NCBI RefSeq assembly: GCF_003051055.1
Contig: NZ_QAON01000019.1
Span: forward strand, 1-51,425
Direction: 5' to 3'
DNA length: 51,425 bases
Source: Agitococcus lubricus
Lineage (GTDB): Bacteria; Pseudomonadota; Gammaproteobacteria; Pseudomonadales; Moraxellaceae
Under the pieces are notes generated by a model. The model ran no database searches and was not told where the DNA came from. It worked only from the letters and a program-made list of their open reading frames with translations. Of the stretch, positions 43,316-51,425 are shown piece after piece. The translations under genes were made by a program, and so were the position numbers. The number at the start of each line of letters is the position of its first letter. Positions within the stretch are counted from its first letter, which is position 1.

Positions 43316-45343
43316 TTAAAAGCGAACATTGACATCCACTTGCAATACATCAATTGCCAGTGGTTCACTTTCTATTTCTGTCGCACTTGACCACTTTGCA
43401 CCTATCCATGCATTATTCGCAAAGCCCCAATTTGCCCCTAAAAAATAGCCTTTTGTATTCGTGCCACCCAAATGAAAGTCGGAGTCAGTCAAGGCATCTA
43501 ACACAGCGTCTGTTTCCACATAACGATAGCCAAAGCTAGTATTCCATTGACCAAAGGATTTAATTTGTGGATAACCCACTCGCATTTGCATTTGATAGCC
43601 TAAATCGCCACCAACAAACTGCTGATTGCAATTAGGATTAGCGACAGGACAAGGCGCTAAATTATTAATGGGTTGACGCTTTTGTATATTCGCCTTGTTA
43701 AATGCGAGATTTTTGACGATATCCACATCAAATTGAGCATGCAGTGCACTGTTTAAGCGTTGGTCTAATGACACATTAATATTTAATAACCGATAGGGAG
43801 AAGCCAATCCAAAGTATTGATATTCAGGGTCTACACCACTGTTTAAGGGCTGTGTGTCACGCAGCGCCATCATGGTGTTGCCTTTTTGCACATTAATTGG
43901 ACGGGTATGGTCTGTACTACAAGACGTACTACTGTCTGGGGTATAACAGGGTTTAGATACCTGCCCTTGCACGTTGGCAAAGTCGTAATACGCCATACTG
44001 CCACGTAAACTGAGCTCTTCACTAACATTGATTTTGCTGGCCAGTTGTAGGGCGTATAACCATTTATTTTCGCTCCCCACTTTGAATAGACTGTTATTTG
44101 GGAAGTTGGCATCGGTACTTTCTAAAGAAAATAGCCCCGTGGTTAATGAAAAATTCGCTTTGGATAACCTATGTGGCTTATATTGCACTGCCCAGCCATC
44201 AAAATTCACATCTTTGTCCCACACCAACTCAGTTGCTGACACCCACGGATTAGCCATTCTGCCCGCACTAAAACTCATGGTATCTGTCGCTTGATAGCGT
44301 AACCATGCACGGTCTAATAAAAAGTTGCTCTTGGCAAAATTTGAGCTTAAGGTTTGATTGCTAGAGACAGGATTTGTGGTTGAGCCTGTTGCTAATCTTA
44401 AACCTGCTTCAACATTATCTGCGACCGTCGCTTGCAGGCCTAAACGCGCCCGCAATCGGGTAAGTTGACGATTCTTGGTGGTATTCAAAAAAGGAAAACT
44501 TAATAAATCGGGCGTTGTTCCTTGTTTGACAGTCGTGTTGATAGGACTCCCGCTATTAATGGCTTGATAGTTAAAAATCTGGCTAGAATTACGGTCATCA
44601 TATAAGTCGGCCTGTTGACGCAGCATAATGTCGCCAAAAAAGCGTATATTACGTGTCCATTCGGGTGCTTCTTGAATTTTCACCCATTCTTCTTTCTTAG
44701 CAGCAGCCAATACTTCTGCTTTAATTTCCTCTCTAATTTTTTGTCGTTCACTATCTGGCAAATACACTGCACGCACACGACCTACTGGTTCTGGTGACTC
44801 TACTTTTTTTTCTGTAGCCACGGGTGCTGGTGTCGTTGCAGGATTGGCGTTGGCGTTGGCGTTGGCGTTGGCGTTGGCGTTGGCGTTGGCAATATTATTC
44901 GTAGTATTGACAGGTGTGGCTACTTTTTCTTTAGATTCAGGCGTTGAACTTTTGACTATGCCATCATCTTTAAGTGCATTGACTACTGGCGTTTGATTTG
45001 CTCGCAAACTCTCGACTAATTTTTGTGCATCTGCTAAAGACAGCGCTTTGCTGTTAATCAAACTTTTTAGCAACTCTTCGGATGTCTTTTTTGCTTGTTC
45101 AGACTGCATCTGCTCAACCACTTTTTGAGCATCACCTGCGTTTAAGGATTTACTGTTAATTAAATACCGTAATAACTCTTTCGCTGCATAGGCACTGATT
45201 GGCGCAGTATGATTCACGGCCTTAGTCTCAGCCTCGCCATTTGCTGCCCACGCATTTGCACTCATTGCTAACGCAATCGCAAACCATAATGGGGATTGCC
45301 TAAACATAGGCTTGGTCACAGATGACTGCTCAGCACGTGTCAT
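43316..45343 (-). CDS. Outer-membrane porin-like beta-barrel with Ala-Asn repeat
   Basis: The 675-residue protein has a signal peptide ending ANAWAANG. Two similar helical repeats follow (ELLRYLINSKSLNAGDAQKV and ELLKSLINSKALSLADAQKL). A low-complexity Ala-Asn run encoded by a hexanucleotide repeat and a basic/acidic helix (RQKIREEIKAEVLAAAKKEE) come next. From about residue 230 it is a putative porin barrel (Porin_5-like): NIRFFGDIMLRQQADLYDD, LTRLRARLGLQATV, AGRMANPWV and a terminal FKxNVRF-type strand (VDVNVRF). It sits 29 nt after tonB and may be the outer-membrane partner of the TonB complex. No TonB box is clearly visible. Confidence 0.82.
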   Translation of the reverse strand: MTRAEQSSVTKPMFRQSPLWFAIALAMSANAWAANGEAETKAVNHTAPISAYAAKELLRYLINSKSLNAGDAQKVVEQMQSEQAKKTSEELLKSLINSKALSLADAQKLVESLRANQTPVVNALKDDGIVKSSTPESKEKVATPVNTTNNIANANANANANANANANPATTPAPVATEKKVESPEPVGRVRAVYLPDSERQKIREEIKAEVLAAAKKEEWVKIQEAPEWTRNIRFFGDIMLRQQADLYDDRNSSQIFNYQAINSGSPINTTVKQGTTPDLLSFPFLNTTKNRQLTRLRARLGLQATVADNVEAGLRLATGSTTNPVSSNQTLSSNFAKSNFLLDRAWLRYQATDTMSFSAGRMANPWVSATELVWDKDVNFDGWAVQYKPHRLSKANFSLTTGLFSLESTDANFPNNSLFKVGSENKWLYALQLASKINVSEELSLRGSMAYYDFANVQGQVSKPCYTPDSSTSCSTDHTRPINVQKGNTMMALRDTQPLNSGVDPEYQYFGLASPYRLLNINVSLDQRLNSALHAQFDVDIVKNLAFNKANIQKRQPINNLAPCPVANPNCNQQFVGGDLGYQMQMRVGYPQIKSFGQWNTSFGYRYVETDAVLDALTDSDFHLGGTNTKGYFLGANWGFANNAWIGAKWSSATEIESEPLAIDVLQVDVNVRF
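44844..44890. repeat. Hexanucleotide tandem repeat TTGGCG (almost 8 units) inside the porin gene
   Basis: Seven full TTGGCG units and a partial eighth run for 47 bp. On the coding strand the unit GCCAAC encodes Ala-Asn. Slippage changes length in steps of two residues without breaking the frame, so the linker is expected to vary between strains but not switch the gene off. Confidence 0.85.
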
Positions 45344-45372
45344 TTAACTACTACTCCAATCTCAAAAAATGT

Positions 45373-46086
45373 TTAATCATCAAAACTGATACGCAATGAA
45401 TAAGTTTTTGCCTGCCCATCAGGCGGAGGGCTAGCGGTCTTCTTTATTTGGCGCAAAATATCCATCACAATCCTATCCATCTCGTTTCGACCCGTCCCTT
45501 CTAGCAAGTCGAGCTTTTCTATCGTTCCATCTGCCGCAAGATTGACACGTACAGAAATAGGTTTAATTGGCACACTACTACGCAAACGCGCACGCTCTGC
45601 TTTTAACTTCTCATTAAACTCATTAACCAATGCGCCCCGATAACTGCCTTTTACACCTGTACCGTTACCCCCGCCTGTCCCACCTATCGCACCGTCGCCC
45701 GTATAGGGAGTACCACCTGCTTTACCACTCAAATCGCCAGCTCCTTCGCTATCTGCGGCTAACTGTGGCGTGGGCGGTGCTTCGGATTTAGGCATGGGCG
45801 CAGCTTGTACAGGCTCAGGTGTAGGCTGTTGCACTTGCTCTTTTACCTTCACTGGCTCTTCTTTTGGCGGCGGCGGTGGTGGGGGTGGCGGCGGCGGAAC
45901 AATAATTTTCAACTGTACCACCTGTGCAGGCATCACTTTTTTACTCGGCTGCTTATTGGCAACAAGGTAATAAATAGCCCCGACAATCAATAGCAAGAGT
46001 CCAGCAATCAGGATTTTACTGAGATGTTTTTGCCAAAATGTTGCGGGTGTCGCTGCTAAGCCGCCGTTCACAAACACGCTATTCAT
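45373..46086 (-). CDS. tonB: TonB-family energy transducer
   Basis: TonB carries energy from the ExbB/ExbD motor to an outer-membrane protein. The 237-residue protein has one N-terminal transmembrane helix (about 25-43, KILIAGLLLLIVGAIYYLV), an 11-proline run (64-74) and a Pro/Glu/Lys-rich periplasmic spacer. A Gly-rich patch (GGTGGGNGTG) and a short C-terminal domain follow (VRVNLAADGTIEKLDLLEGTG, DRIVMDILRQIKKT). Its ATG overlaps the exbD stop by 4 nt (ATGA). No siderophore receptor lies nearby, so the target is probably the adjacent porin or the TpsB/TpsA pair. This is a dedicated paralogue and probably not the housekeeping TonB. Confidence 0.9.
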   Translation of the reverse strand: MNSVFVNGGLAATPATFWQKHLSKILIAGLLLLIVGAIYYLVANKQPSKKVMPAQVVQLKIIVPPPPPPPPPPPKEEPVKVKEQVQQPTPEPVQAAPMPKSEAPPTPQLAADSEGAGDLSGKAGGTPYTGDGAIGGTGGGNGTGVKGSYRGALVNEFNEKLKAERARLRSSVPIKPISVRVNLAADGTIEKLDLLEGTGRNEMDRIVMDILRQIKKTASPPPDGQAKTYSLRISFDD

Positions 46087-46484
46087 TGCACCAATCGCTG
46101 TGTAACTAAACCGAGTTGGGTAATTTCTAACTTCGATAACAAGGCCAAAACATCAATCACATTTCGATATTGCGTTTCTCCATCGCCTCTCACTACCACA
46201 GGCAACTCAGGATTTTCCGCTTTCTTTTGCCTTAAACGGTCTTCTAGTTCGGCCATTGATACAGGCACTGCATCCATAAAAATCTTACCGTCATTGGCAA
46301 TAGTCACCGATACCGTTTTCGGTTTAGCCAAACTGGGCTGCGAGCTGGTTTTTGGCAGATTGACTTTAATCCCCTGCACGGCGGCGGTCGTCATGATGAT
46401 AAACATCACTAAAAGCACATACGCCAAGTCGAGCATAGGGGTAATATTGATGTCGTCGTAGGCCTTATCCTCTTGCACTTGCAT
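46083..46484 (-). CDS. exbD: ExbD/TolR-family motor subunit
   Basis: The 133-residue protein has one transmembrane helix (about 17-37). Asp19 in NITPMLDLAYVLLVMFI is the conserved proton-carrying residue. The periplasmic domain includes VSVTIANDGKIFMDAVPVS and LPVVVRGDGETQYRNVIDVL. Standard length. It lies 18 nt after the ExbB fusion gene and overlaps tonB, so all three are translated together. Confidence 0.93.
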   Translation of the reverse strand: MQVQEDKAYDDINITPMLDLAYVLLVMFIIMTTAAVQGIKVNLPKTSSQPSLAKPKTVSVTIANDGKIFMDAVPVSMAELEDRLRQKKAENPELPVVVRGDGETQYRNVIDVLALLSKLEITQLGLVTQRLVQ

Positions 46485-46502
46485 GCTGATTACTCCTCAT
46501 AC

Positions 46503-48335
46503 TTAGTCATCACTCATCGCATGTAATGCGGCTGGGTCATTGTAGTTTTCGGCCATACGCGCAATAAAATCTTCAATAAAAACATTCATTTCTACAGTGT
46601 TTTCTTTTACGCGTGTTAACAGGTAGTTGTAACCAAACAGGGCAGGAATCGCGACCGCCAAGCCCGCAACGGTTGCCGCTAAGGCCGCAGAAATACCAGG
46701 TGCAATGGCATTAACATTCACGTCCCCTGCCGCCGCCACCGCCGCAAAGGTAATCATGACCCCAATCACTGTGCCTAATAAGCCAATAAAAGGGCCTCCA
46801 GAAATCGCGATGGTTAACAGTACTAAATTTTTATTTAAGAATTGTGTCTCGCGTACTAAAGCACCATTTAAGGTAGCTCTAATCGCTTCAATAGATTGTT
46901 CAGATAACACCGCAAGTGGGCGACCTGTTCTGGGGTCAATTTGTAGACGGTCATGTAACTCATTGATACCACGTTGAAAAACACGCATCAGAGGGGAGTG
47001 ACTAAGTAATAGAAATTGCTGTGCGTTTAGGTGTGCTTCTTGCGGGTTGGCAGAGGCTTGAGTCACCGCATGCAACTTAGCAAAATCCCCTTTTGCCGAT
47101 TGAAATAACTCCAAAAAGAAATTATTTGCTTTTGAAACGCGGCCAATCAATCGCCCTTTTTGCGCCATGACAATCCAACTAATGACCATCATGACCATTA
47201 AAAACCCAATCGCCACCCAACCGTCAAAGGTCAGAGACGCCATAATCGCACCAAAATAGCCAGTCTCGCTGCTTGAGGAAGCCTCGTCACCACCAAACTG
47301 TACCAATTTGTCATTGGTGCCTTGGTTATTGGCTTCTAATTGGATAGCGGTGGCATCACGGGCAACTTTGGCAATTTTTAGTTCATCAACTTCACCGTGA
47401 AATAATTGCTGATTGCCCAATCCCCCAACGGTCGCTAATCCCTGTAAGGCATTAATTCCTTGATTGAGCGTGGCACGTACCTGACCATCCACATAAAATG
47501 TGGTTTGTCCTGCATTCGATGTCAGCGCTAAATGATGCCAATTATTGTCGGCAATTTGTGCCGACAAAGGCGTAGAGACATTATTGACAGACACATAGGG
47601 AGCACCATTATTTAAGCCAACAATTAGATTATTGGCCGCCGCTTGCGCATAAATCACCGAGCTTTCTGGCGCAACAGGCTTTACCCATGCCGACCATGTG
47701 ACACCTGTGCCACCTGTAGTCGTGATACTGGCGGGCAAACTTAAACTGGCTGTGCCGTCAAAACGTGCTGCATTACCAATTAAGCCACTTTCATTGGTAG
47801 CCACAAAATTCGTTGCATGATGCTGAAATGCGCTACTGTCTTGAACTGGTGTACCTTTTTCAGCAAAGTGATAGACGGCTACTTGATTGGCATCGTAGGT
47901 ATCTTTGCTATTATTTTCAGGAGTCGCTTTTTGATTACCGTAATACATCCAAATGGATGTGGGCTTTCCTGCTGCCAACTTAGGGACATGCACCCAAACA
48001 AAACCCAAATTAAATACAGAGTCAAACTTTTCGATATGAAACTTTAACGGTGTTTTATCATCATCGGCAACAAAGCGAATATCAGCGCCATCAGGCGCAA
48101 CGTCTGTAAACTTCAAAATACCCTCATGCAGACGAATTAACACGGGCACTGTATTTTGTTCATTTGATACCCCTGCTGCCTGAGCATCTAAGGTAATCGA
48201 CTTGCGATATGCCCAGTCATTACTCCACCACGCTTGGGCTTGACTCGATAACCCGACTAAGCCCAACACCGCAAAAGACAATAGTGTCTTCGCACGCAAT
48301 GGCATTGATGTATGTTTATTAATCTGATTAACCAT
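46503..48335 (-). CDS. DUF2341-LamG-MotA/TolQ/ExbB fusion protein
   Basis: The 610-residue protein joins a large periplasmic sensor-like part to a proton-channel motor. A signal-like N-terminus (1-35) leads to DUF2341 (about 36-140: WWSNDWAYRKSITLDA, ADIRFVADDDKTPLKFHIE, SIWMYYG). A LamG/concanavalin-type jelly roll follows (about 165-330: GLIGNAARFDGTASLSLP, VTWSAWVKP, NNWHHLALT, FYVDGQ). A membrane helix at ~371-390 and the ExbB/TolQ module (about 450-595, GGPFIGLLGTVIGVMITF and ALAATVAGLAVAIPALFGYN) complete it. It precedes exbD by 18 nt. DUF2341-ExbB fusions exist elsewhere; the LamG ligand (glycan or fibre) is unknown. Confidence 0.9.
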   Translation of the reverse strand: MVNQINKHTSMPLRAKTLLSFAVLGLVGLSSQAQAWWSNDWAYRKSITLDAQAAGVSNEQNTVPVLIRLHEGILKFTDVAPDGADIRFVADDDKTPLKFHIEKFDSVFNLGFVWVHVPKLAAGKPTSIWMYYGNQKATPENNSKDTYDANQVAVYHFAEKGTPVQDSSAFQHHATNFVATNESGLIGNAARFDGTASLSLPASITTTGGTGVTWSAWVKPVAPESSVIYAQAAANNLIVGLNNGAPYVSVNNVSTPLSAQIADNNWHHLALTSNAGQTTFYVDGQVRATLNQGINALQGLATVGGLGNQQLFHGEVDELKIAKVARDATAIQLEANNQGTNDKLVQFGGDEASSSSETGYFGAIMASLTFDGWVAIGFLMVMMVISWIVMAQKGRLIGRVSKANNFFLELFQSAKGDFAKLHAVTQASANPQEAHLNAQQFLLLSHSPLMRVFQRGINELHDRLQIDPRTGRPLAVLSEQSIEAIRATLNGALVRETQFLNKNLVLLTIAISGGPFIGLLGTVIGVMITFAAVAAAGDVNVNAIAPGISAALAATVAGLAVAIPALFGYNYLLTRVKENTVEMNVFIEDFIARMAENYNDPAALHAMSDD

Positions 48336-48347
48336 GAGGCATACTCT

Positions 48348-50024
48348 CTAAAAAGCAGTCCAAAGACGAAAAAGAATGCGTTTATCCCCACTGTGTGTTG
48401 TTGGCCCATCAACAACAGGCACACTCAGGTCTAATACCGCGTTAAGATATTGAAAAGCATTGATATTTAAGCCAAATCCCACACTCGCCAAATCCACATT
48501 GCGTGGACTATCGGGTAAAGGCTGATGTTGATATAAACTCGCACCATCAACAAATATAAAAGGTCTTAGGTCTTGTAGTGCTTGTAAACGAGAACCCTCG
48601 TTAAGGTATTCGGTCAGTGATTTACTACGCAGCTCTAACACCGTATTAAGACCGTAATCGCCAATGGCTTCTGACTCTAAATACCCCCGAACTGTATCCA
48701 TTCCCCCCGCACTTAATTGCTCGTTAGATATTAGGGGTCTATCACTAATCTGCCCCACCGTTTTAGCCAATAATTGCCAACCGTTAGCCAAATCTCGGTT
48801 ATAGGCTATAGAGGTGCGGTTATAAATCATCTGTCGACTTGCACCAAAACGATTTTGGTCAATCAGTGAAGAATCACTGCCTAGCTGTGGTAAGGCAACG
48901 GTAAAACTGGTGTCAAACTGAATGCTGCTTTGCTCATCGTAGCTAAACGACGAGTAAGCAAGCGATAAGGGATAATAACGGATAGGCGTTGTGGTGCTAG
49001 AGCCAGCCAACTTCACCTTAGAGGCAAAACTTTTATAATCTATACCTATATTAATAGCATGTGACTTTTTTTCATTAATAGAATCTAATGGCCATGAGGC
49101 TTTAGCACTATAACTGTGGCCACCACCAATCACTTCTATCCCGCCCAAAGTAGACACATTACTGTTAGAGCGCATGCCACCTAAAGAGAAATTGACATTT
49201 TTTCCTGCCAGCAATTGCTTAAAACTATAATTCGCAACAATCACTCCTGCTTCCTGCGGTGCTTTGGGAGCGGTTTGATAAAACAACGAAATACTATGTC
49301 CACGTTGCCATAAGTTGTCATAACTGATATTCACTGCCGAACGAAACTCACTCGTTCCTTGGGTGTAACGGTTATTCAACTCGACCAAACCGTGTAACGG
49401 TAATTTATCTTCAACCGCGAGCTCGACATCAATAAAATTTGCCAGTTTATGCCCAAGCTGATTTTTATCTTTAGCGAGCAAGTCTTCTGGCATTGGCTCT
49501 GTATTGACCGCTTTTAAGCTCGGAGTGACTACATTATCTGCTGAGCTGTTAGCCTGCTGAATTTGTTCTTGTACTTTATTAAAATTAGGAACGTGACCCT
49601 CTCTAAACTCGGAGAGCTGTTTTTTGATACGCGTCAGTGAGTGGTACTGACTTCCTGTCACAGATACTGACCTAATTTTGCCTTCAACAACATGTAAACT
49701 GACAGTTCCTTCTTTAACAAATTGTTTTGGTATATTGACCGATACCGTTTTATAACCTTGTTTTTGATAATATTTTTCTAGTGCCTCACGTGCCTTATCC
49801 ACATCTTCAGGTGCTTTATTCAGCCCCAAAAATGGCCATAATACCTCTTGAATTTCGCTATCCGACAATACCGTATTGCCATCCACAATAATTTCTAATA
49901 AATCTAATTGACGTACAGGACGCTGCTGATTTTTTATAGACGTCGTGCTGTGCTCTGCATAAACAGGCACAGTCAATCCAGCCGTTATGGTAGTCGTGAT
50001 AACGAGCAAACAGCGCAAATACAT
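48348..50024 (-). CDS. TpsB outer-membrane transporter (ShlB/FhaC/HecB family)
   Basis: The 558-residue transporter secretes the giant TpsA protein. A signal peptide ends near VPVYAEH (about 23). POTRA1 spans about 38-117 (LLEIIVDGNTVLSDSEIQEV, VSLHVVEGKIRSV) and POTRA2 about 118-205. The 16-strand barrel follows with the L6-loop motif VRGY (445-448) in GGMDTVRGYLESEAIGDYG. The last strand ends KRILFRLWTAF with a terminal aromatic. It is the first gene of the operon, 12 nt before the ExbB fusion. Intact and of normal length. Confidence 0.94.
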   Translation of the reverse strand: MYLRCLLVITTTITAGLTVPVYAEHSTTSIKNQQRPVRQLDLLEIIVDGNTVLSDSEIQEVLWPFLGLNKAPEDVDKAREALEKYYQKQGYKTVSVNIPKQFVKEGTVSLHVVEGKIRSVSVTGSQYHSLTRIKKQLSEFREGHVPNFNKVQEQIQQANSSADNVVTPSLKAVNTEPMPEDLLAKDKNQLGHKLANFIDVELAVEDKLPLHGLVELNNRYTQGTSEFRSAVNISYDNLWQRGHSISLFYQTAPKAPQEAGVIVANYSFKQLLAGKNVNFSLGGMRSNSNVSTLGGIEVIGGGHSYSAKASWPLDSINEKKSHAINIGIDYKSFASKVKLAGSSTTTPIRYYPLSLAYSSFSYDEQSSIQFDTSFTVALPQLGSDSSLIDQNRFGASRQMIYNRTSIAYNRDLANGWQLLAKTVGQISDRPLISNEQLSAGGMDTVRGYLESEAIGDYGLNTVLELRSKSLTEYLNEGSRLQALQDLRPFIFVDGASLYQHQPLPDSPRNVDLASVGFGLNINAFQYLNAVLDLSVPVVDGPTTHSGDKRILFRLWTAF

Positions 50025-50388
50025 CAGTATACAATCCCCAATATCGGCTTGATTTTCAACATCCGTTTAGACAACACGCTAAACATCATTCTCTCAACCT
50101 CTGAGCATTCACATTGTTCATGCGGCTTAAGTTCAAACAAGGAGGAGAAAATACGGTGAGATGTCTTCCTTAATGCGTGTTCAACATCAATCATGGCTTG
50201 TTTAAGAGCTGCAATAAAACACTCATCTTTTTGTCATATCGACTACATATTTCTTGAGTAGGCTCATTGGCAGCGACGATACATGCACAGAGCGGCATGC
50301 GTTATGGAAGCTACTATGGTGTTTTTTTATTGCAGAAAAATGTCTTCTCTGTGACAAATTGCAGAATTTTATTGCGTACAAATCGGTG
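50025..50388. promoter_or_regulatory. Divergent control region of the TPS operon and the acidic membrane protein
   Basis: No supportable gene lies in this 364-bp stretch, which must hold both divergent promoters; I could not place -35/-10 boxes with confidence. A strong GGAGGAG at about 50,141 precedes tiny frames (for example ATG 50,161, 14 codons) that could be a leader peptide. Confidence 0.35.
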
Positions 50389-50787
50389 ATGATGATGAAC
50401 AATGTGACTAGCCACGCGCCCACCTCCGAGCAAAAAAACATTCCTATATGGCCTTGGCTAATACTGATTTGTTTACTGACGCTGATTATCATGCTTCTCA
50501 AATTTGGCGCTGATGATAGCCAAACTCCCTCTCAAACAGAGGATGCACGCTTTCAACCTAACACATCTCAAGAGGCTACAACGATGGCAGACAGCCCCAC
50601 TTCTTTCTCGGTAAAAGCCAGTGATAACTTAGGCTCAAGCACTCAGATAACCAATGAAAATCCTATGCTAAAGACACAAGCACTCACGCTTCCCAACGAG
50701 CAATTGGTTAAACCTGGTGATGATTCGGCTTTTTTGAATGATGGAGATACTGAGACAGAAGATACAGAAGAGGATACCGAGAAATAA
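50389..50787 (+). CDS. Small single-pass membrane protein with acidic tail
   Basis: The ~133-residue protein starts at one of three tandem ATGs (50,389-50,397) with GGTG just upstream. A longer frame would need TTG 50,254. Residues about 1-18 are cytoplasmic, 19-38 form one membrane helix (IPIWPWLILICLLTLIIMLL), and the rest is Ser/Thr/Gln-rich. It ends in a strongly acidic tail (DGDTETEDTEEDTEK). I do not recognise it. It is divergent from tpsB and may belong to the same function, but nothing proves it. Confidence 0.55.
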   Translation: MMMNNVTSHAPTSEQKNIPIWPWLILICLLTLIIMLLKFGADDSQTPSQTEDARFQPNTSQEATTMADSPTSFSVKASDNLGSSTQITNENPMLKTQALTLPNEQLVKPGDDSAFLNDGDTETEDTEEDTEK

Positions 50788-50803
50788 TGATGAATTAGCG
50801 TCT

Positions 50804-50875
50804 GTTGATGTTTTGATTATGGTTGCGAAAGAGTCAATACTTATCAGTAATGCAGCTCACACGCAAAACATCAAC
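50804..50875. repeat. Perfect 12-bp inverted repeat with 48-bp interior
   Basis: GTTGATGTTTTG (50,804-50,815) is the exact reverse complement of CAAAACATCAAC (50,864-50,875). The 289-bp gap 50,788-51,076 has no gene that I can support. The arms could form a terminator without a T-run, mark a small insertion remnant, or belong to an untranslated RNA. Confidence 0.5.
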
Positions 50876-51076
50876 CACCTCTATTGATAATCCTCGATAT
50901 TTAAGACGGTGGTGGCACTCACGACAATACCCCTTTTTACTAACACATATATTTATTGATCATGTTATCTAGAGTCTATTACTGCGATTACCTCATCGGC
51001 TGACAATTGTCACTGCTATCTCTCTGCGACTTCGGATAAAACACGCATAAAGCCATCCAATCCATCGCCTGAGAGT

Positions 51077-51343
51077 ATGAATTTTATGCTATCCCTTGCT
51101 GATATCCTTACGGACCTATCAAATAATTGGTTGCTTTATGCGTCAATGCCATTTGTTGCCGCAGGTATTGGCTATGTCACCAAAATTATTGCTATCTGGA
51201 TGATGTTTAATCCTATTCAATGGTTAGGCTTTGAAACGCGTATTGCAGGTTATAGAGTGTTTGGTTGGCAGGGTATTGTGCCTAGACGAGCTACTTTTAT
51301 GGCCAGCATTGCCTGCGATACCATGACGCGTGTAATGGTTTAA
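51077..51343 (+). pseudogene. Short DUF445-like membrane protein, probably truncated
   Basis: The 88 residues match the start of DUF445 membrane proteins: ASMPFVAAGIGYVTKIIAIWMMFNPIQ, then VFGWQGIVPRRATFMASIA. Full members have about 400 residues; here TAA TAG follow after MTRVMV. The third frame continues open to the window end but does not look like DUF445. Either a stop or shift has broken the gene, or it is a stand-alone short form. Confidence 0.5.
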
Positions 51344-51394
51344 TAGAACAGGACACTTTGATAGGTAGTATTTATACTGCAAGTAGAGGTGTTT

Positions 51395-51425
51395 ATGAAA
51401 GCAACGAAGTCAATGAAAAAGCCGA
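51395..51425 (+). CDS. First codons of a further gene (partial)
   Basis: GAGG (51,386-51,389) stands 5 nt before an ATG that opens MKATKSMKKP up to the window edge. The basic start would suit an exported or nucleic-acid-binding protein, but too little is visible to identify it. Confidence 0.35.
   Translation, partial: MKATKSMKKP

Noticed and set aside
44844-44890. CRISPR-like regular repetition
   Set aside because: The unit is 6 bp with no spacers: a simple coding repeat. No CRISPR array or cas gene is visible in the window.
45890-45900. Poly-proline-coding GGC/GGT run in tonB as a slippage switch
   Set aside because: The codons are mixed and the unit is a triplet, so changes would not shift the frame; it is a normal TonB spacer.
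50254-50388. Extension of the acidic membrane protein to a TTG start
   Set aside because: The added 45 residues are Cys-rich and unlike the rest, and tandem ATGs with GGTG lie at 50,389.
50223-50501. A minus-strand 92-codon frame overlapping the acidic membrane protein
   Set aside because: The plus-strand frame has a good membrane helix and a ribosome binding site; this one has neither.

Overview
The window looks like a low-GC gammaproteobacterium. It carries a gammaproteobacterial-type curli set, a TonB/ExbB/ExbD-linked two-partner secretion locus, and the 3' half of an elongator tRNA-Met(CAU) gene. A Moraxellaceae-like host is my guess, but I cannot fix the genus from sequence alone.

Positions 1 to about 23,124 are accessory DNA: the right-hand part of an integrative element. 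A tyrosine integrase (about 21.6-23.0 kb) sits beside a 45-nt tRNA-Met 3' half (23,125-23,169) followed by a strong terminator. That is the expected right attachment site of an element inserted in a tRNA gene; the intact tRNA and the left end should lie left of this window. From left to right the element carries: (i) a plasmid/ICE-type recombination trio (YqaJ-family exonuclease, a 'hydrolase or metal-binding' protein, a small plasmid-related protein); (ii) a compact minus-strand defence operon, XRE regulator - hsdR - hsdM - hsdS - RloC-like anticodon nuclease/ATPase - 47-codon ORF - DarT - DarG; (iii) a two-gene operon of unknown function (PH-like + TerB-like + membrane region, then a His/Asp-rich membrane protein); (iv) a maintenance module with a WGR protein, an AlpA-like regulator, an inovirus Gp2-like protein, a winged-helix protein, a divergent coiled-coil protein and the integrase.

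Positions 23.2-29.1 kb read as host chromosome. They hold a secreted PstS-like phosphate-binding protein and a curli locus in transcription order csgE-csgF-csgA-(terminator)-csgG-csgB. CsgA is unusually long and CsgG has a C-terminal extension. A 535-bp gap (29,065-29,599) contains a GC-richer block that looks like a dispersed repeat.

Positions 29.6-50.0 kb are one minus-strand operon: a TpsB transporter with POTRA domains, a DUF2341-LamG-MotA/TolQ/ExbB fusion, ExbD, TonB, an outer-membrane porin, a periplasmic coiled-coil protein, a YbjN-like protein and a 4,158-residue filamentous-haemagglutinin-type TpsA exoprotein. Classical two-partner secretion uses no proton-motive-force motor, so an ExbB/ExbD/TonB complex built into the operon suggests an energised or regulated form of surface-fibre export. 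The window ends with a small acidic membrane protein, a long inverted repeat, a short DUF445-like fragment and the first codons of a further gene.

The two most promising undescribed systems are the 13.5-16.7 kb gene pair and the TonB-coupled giant-adhesin operon.
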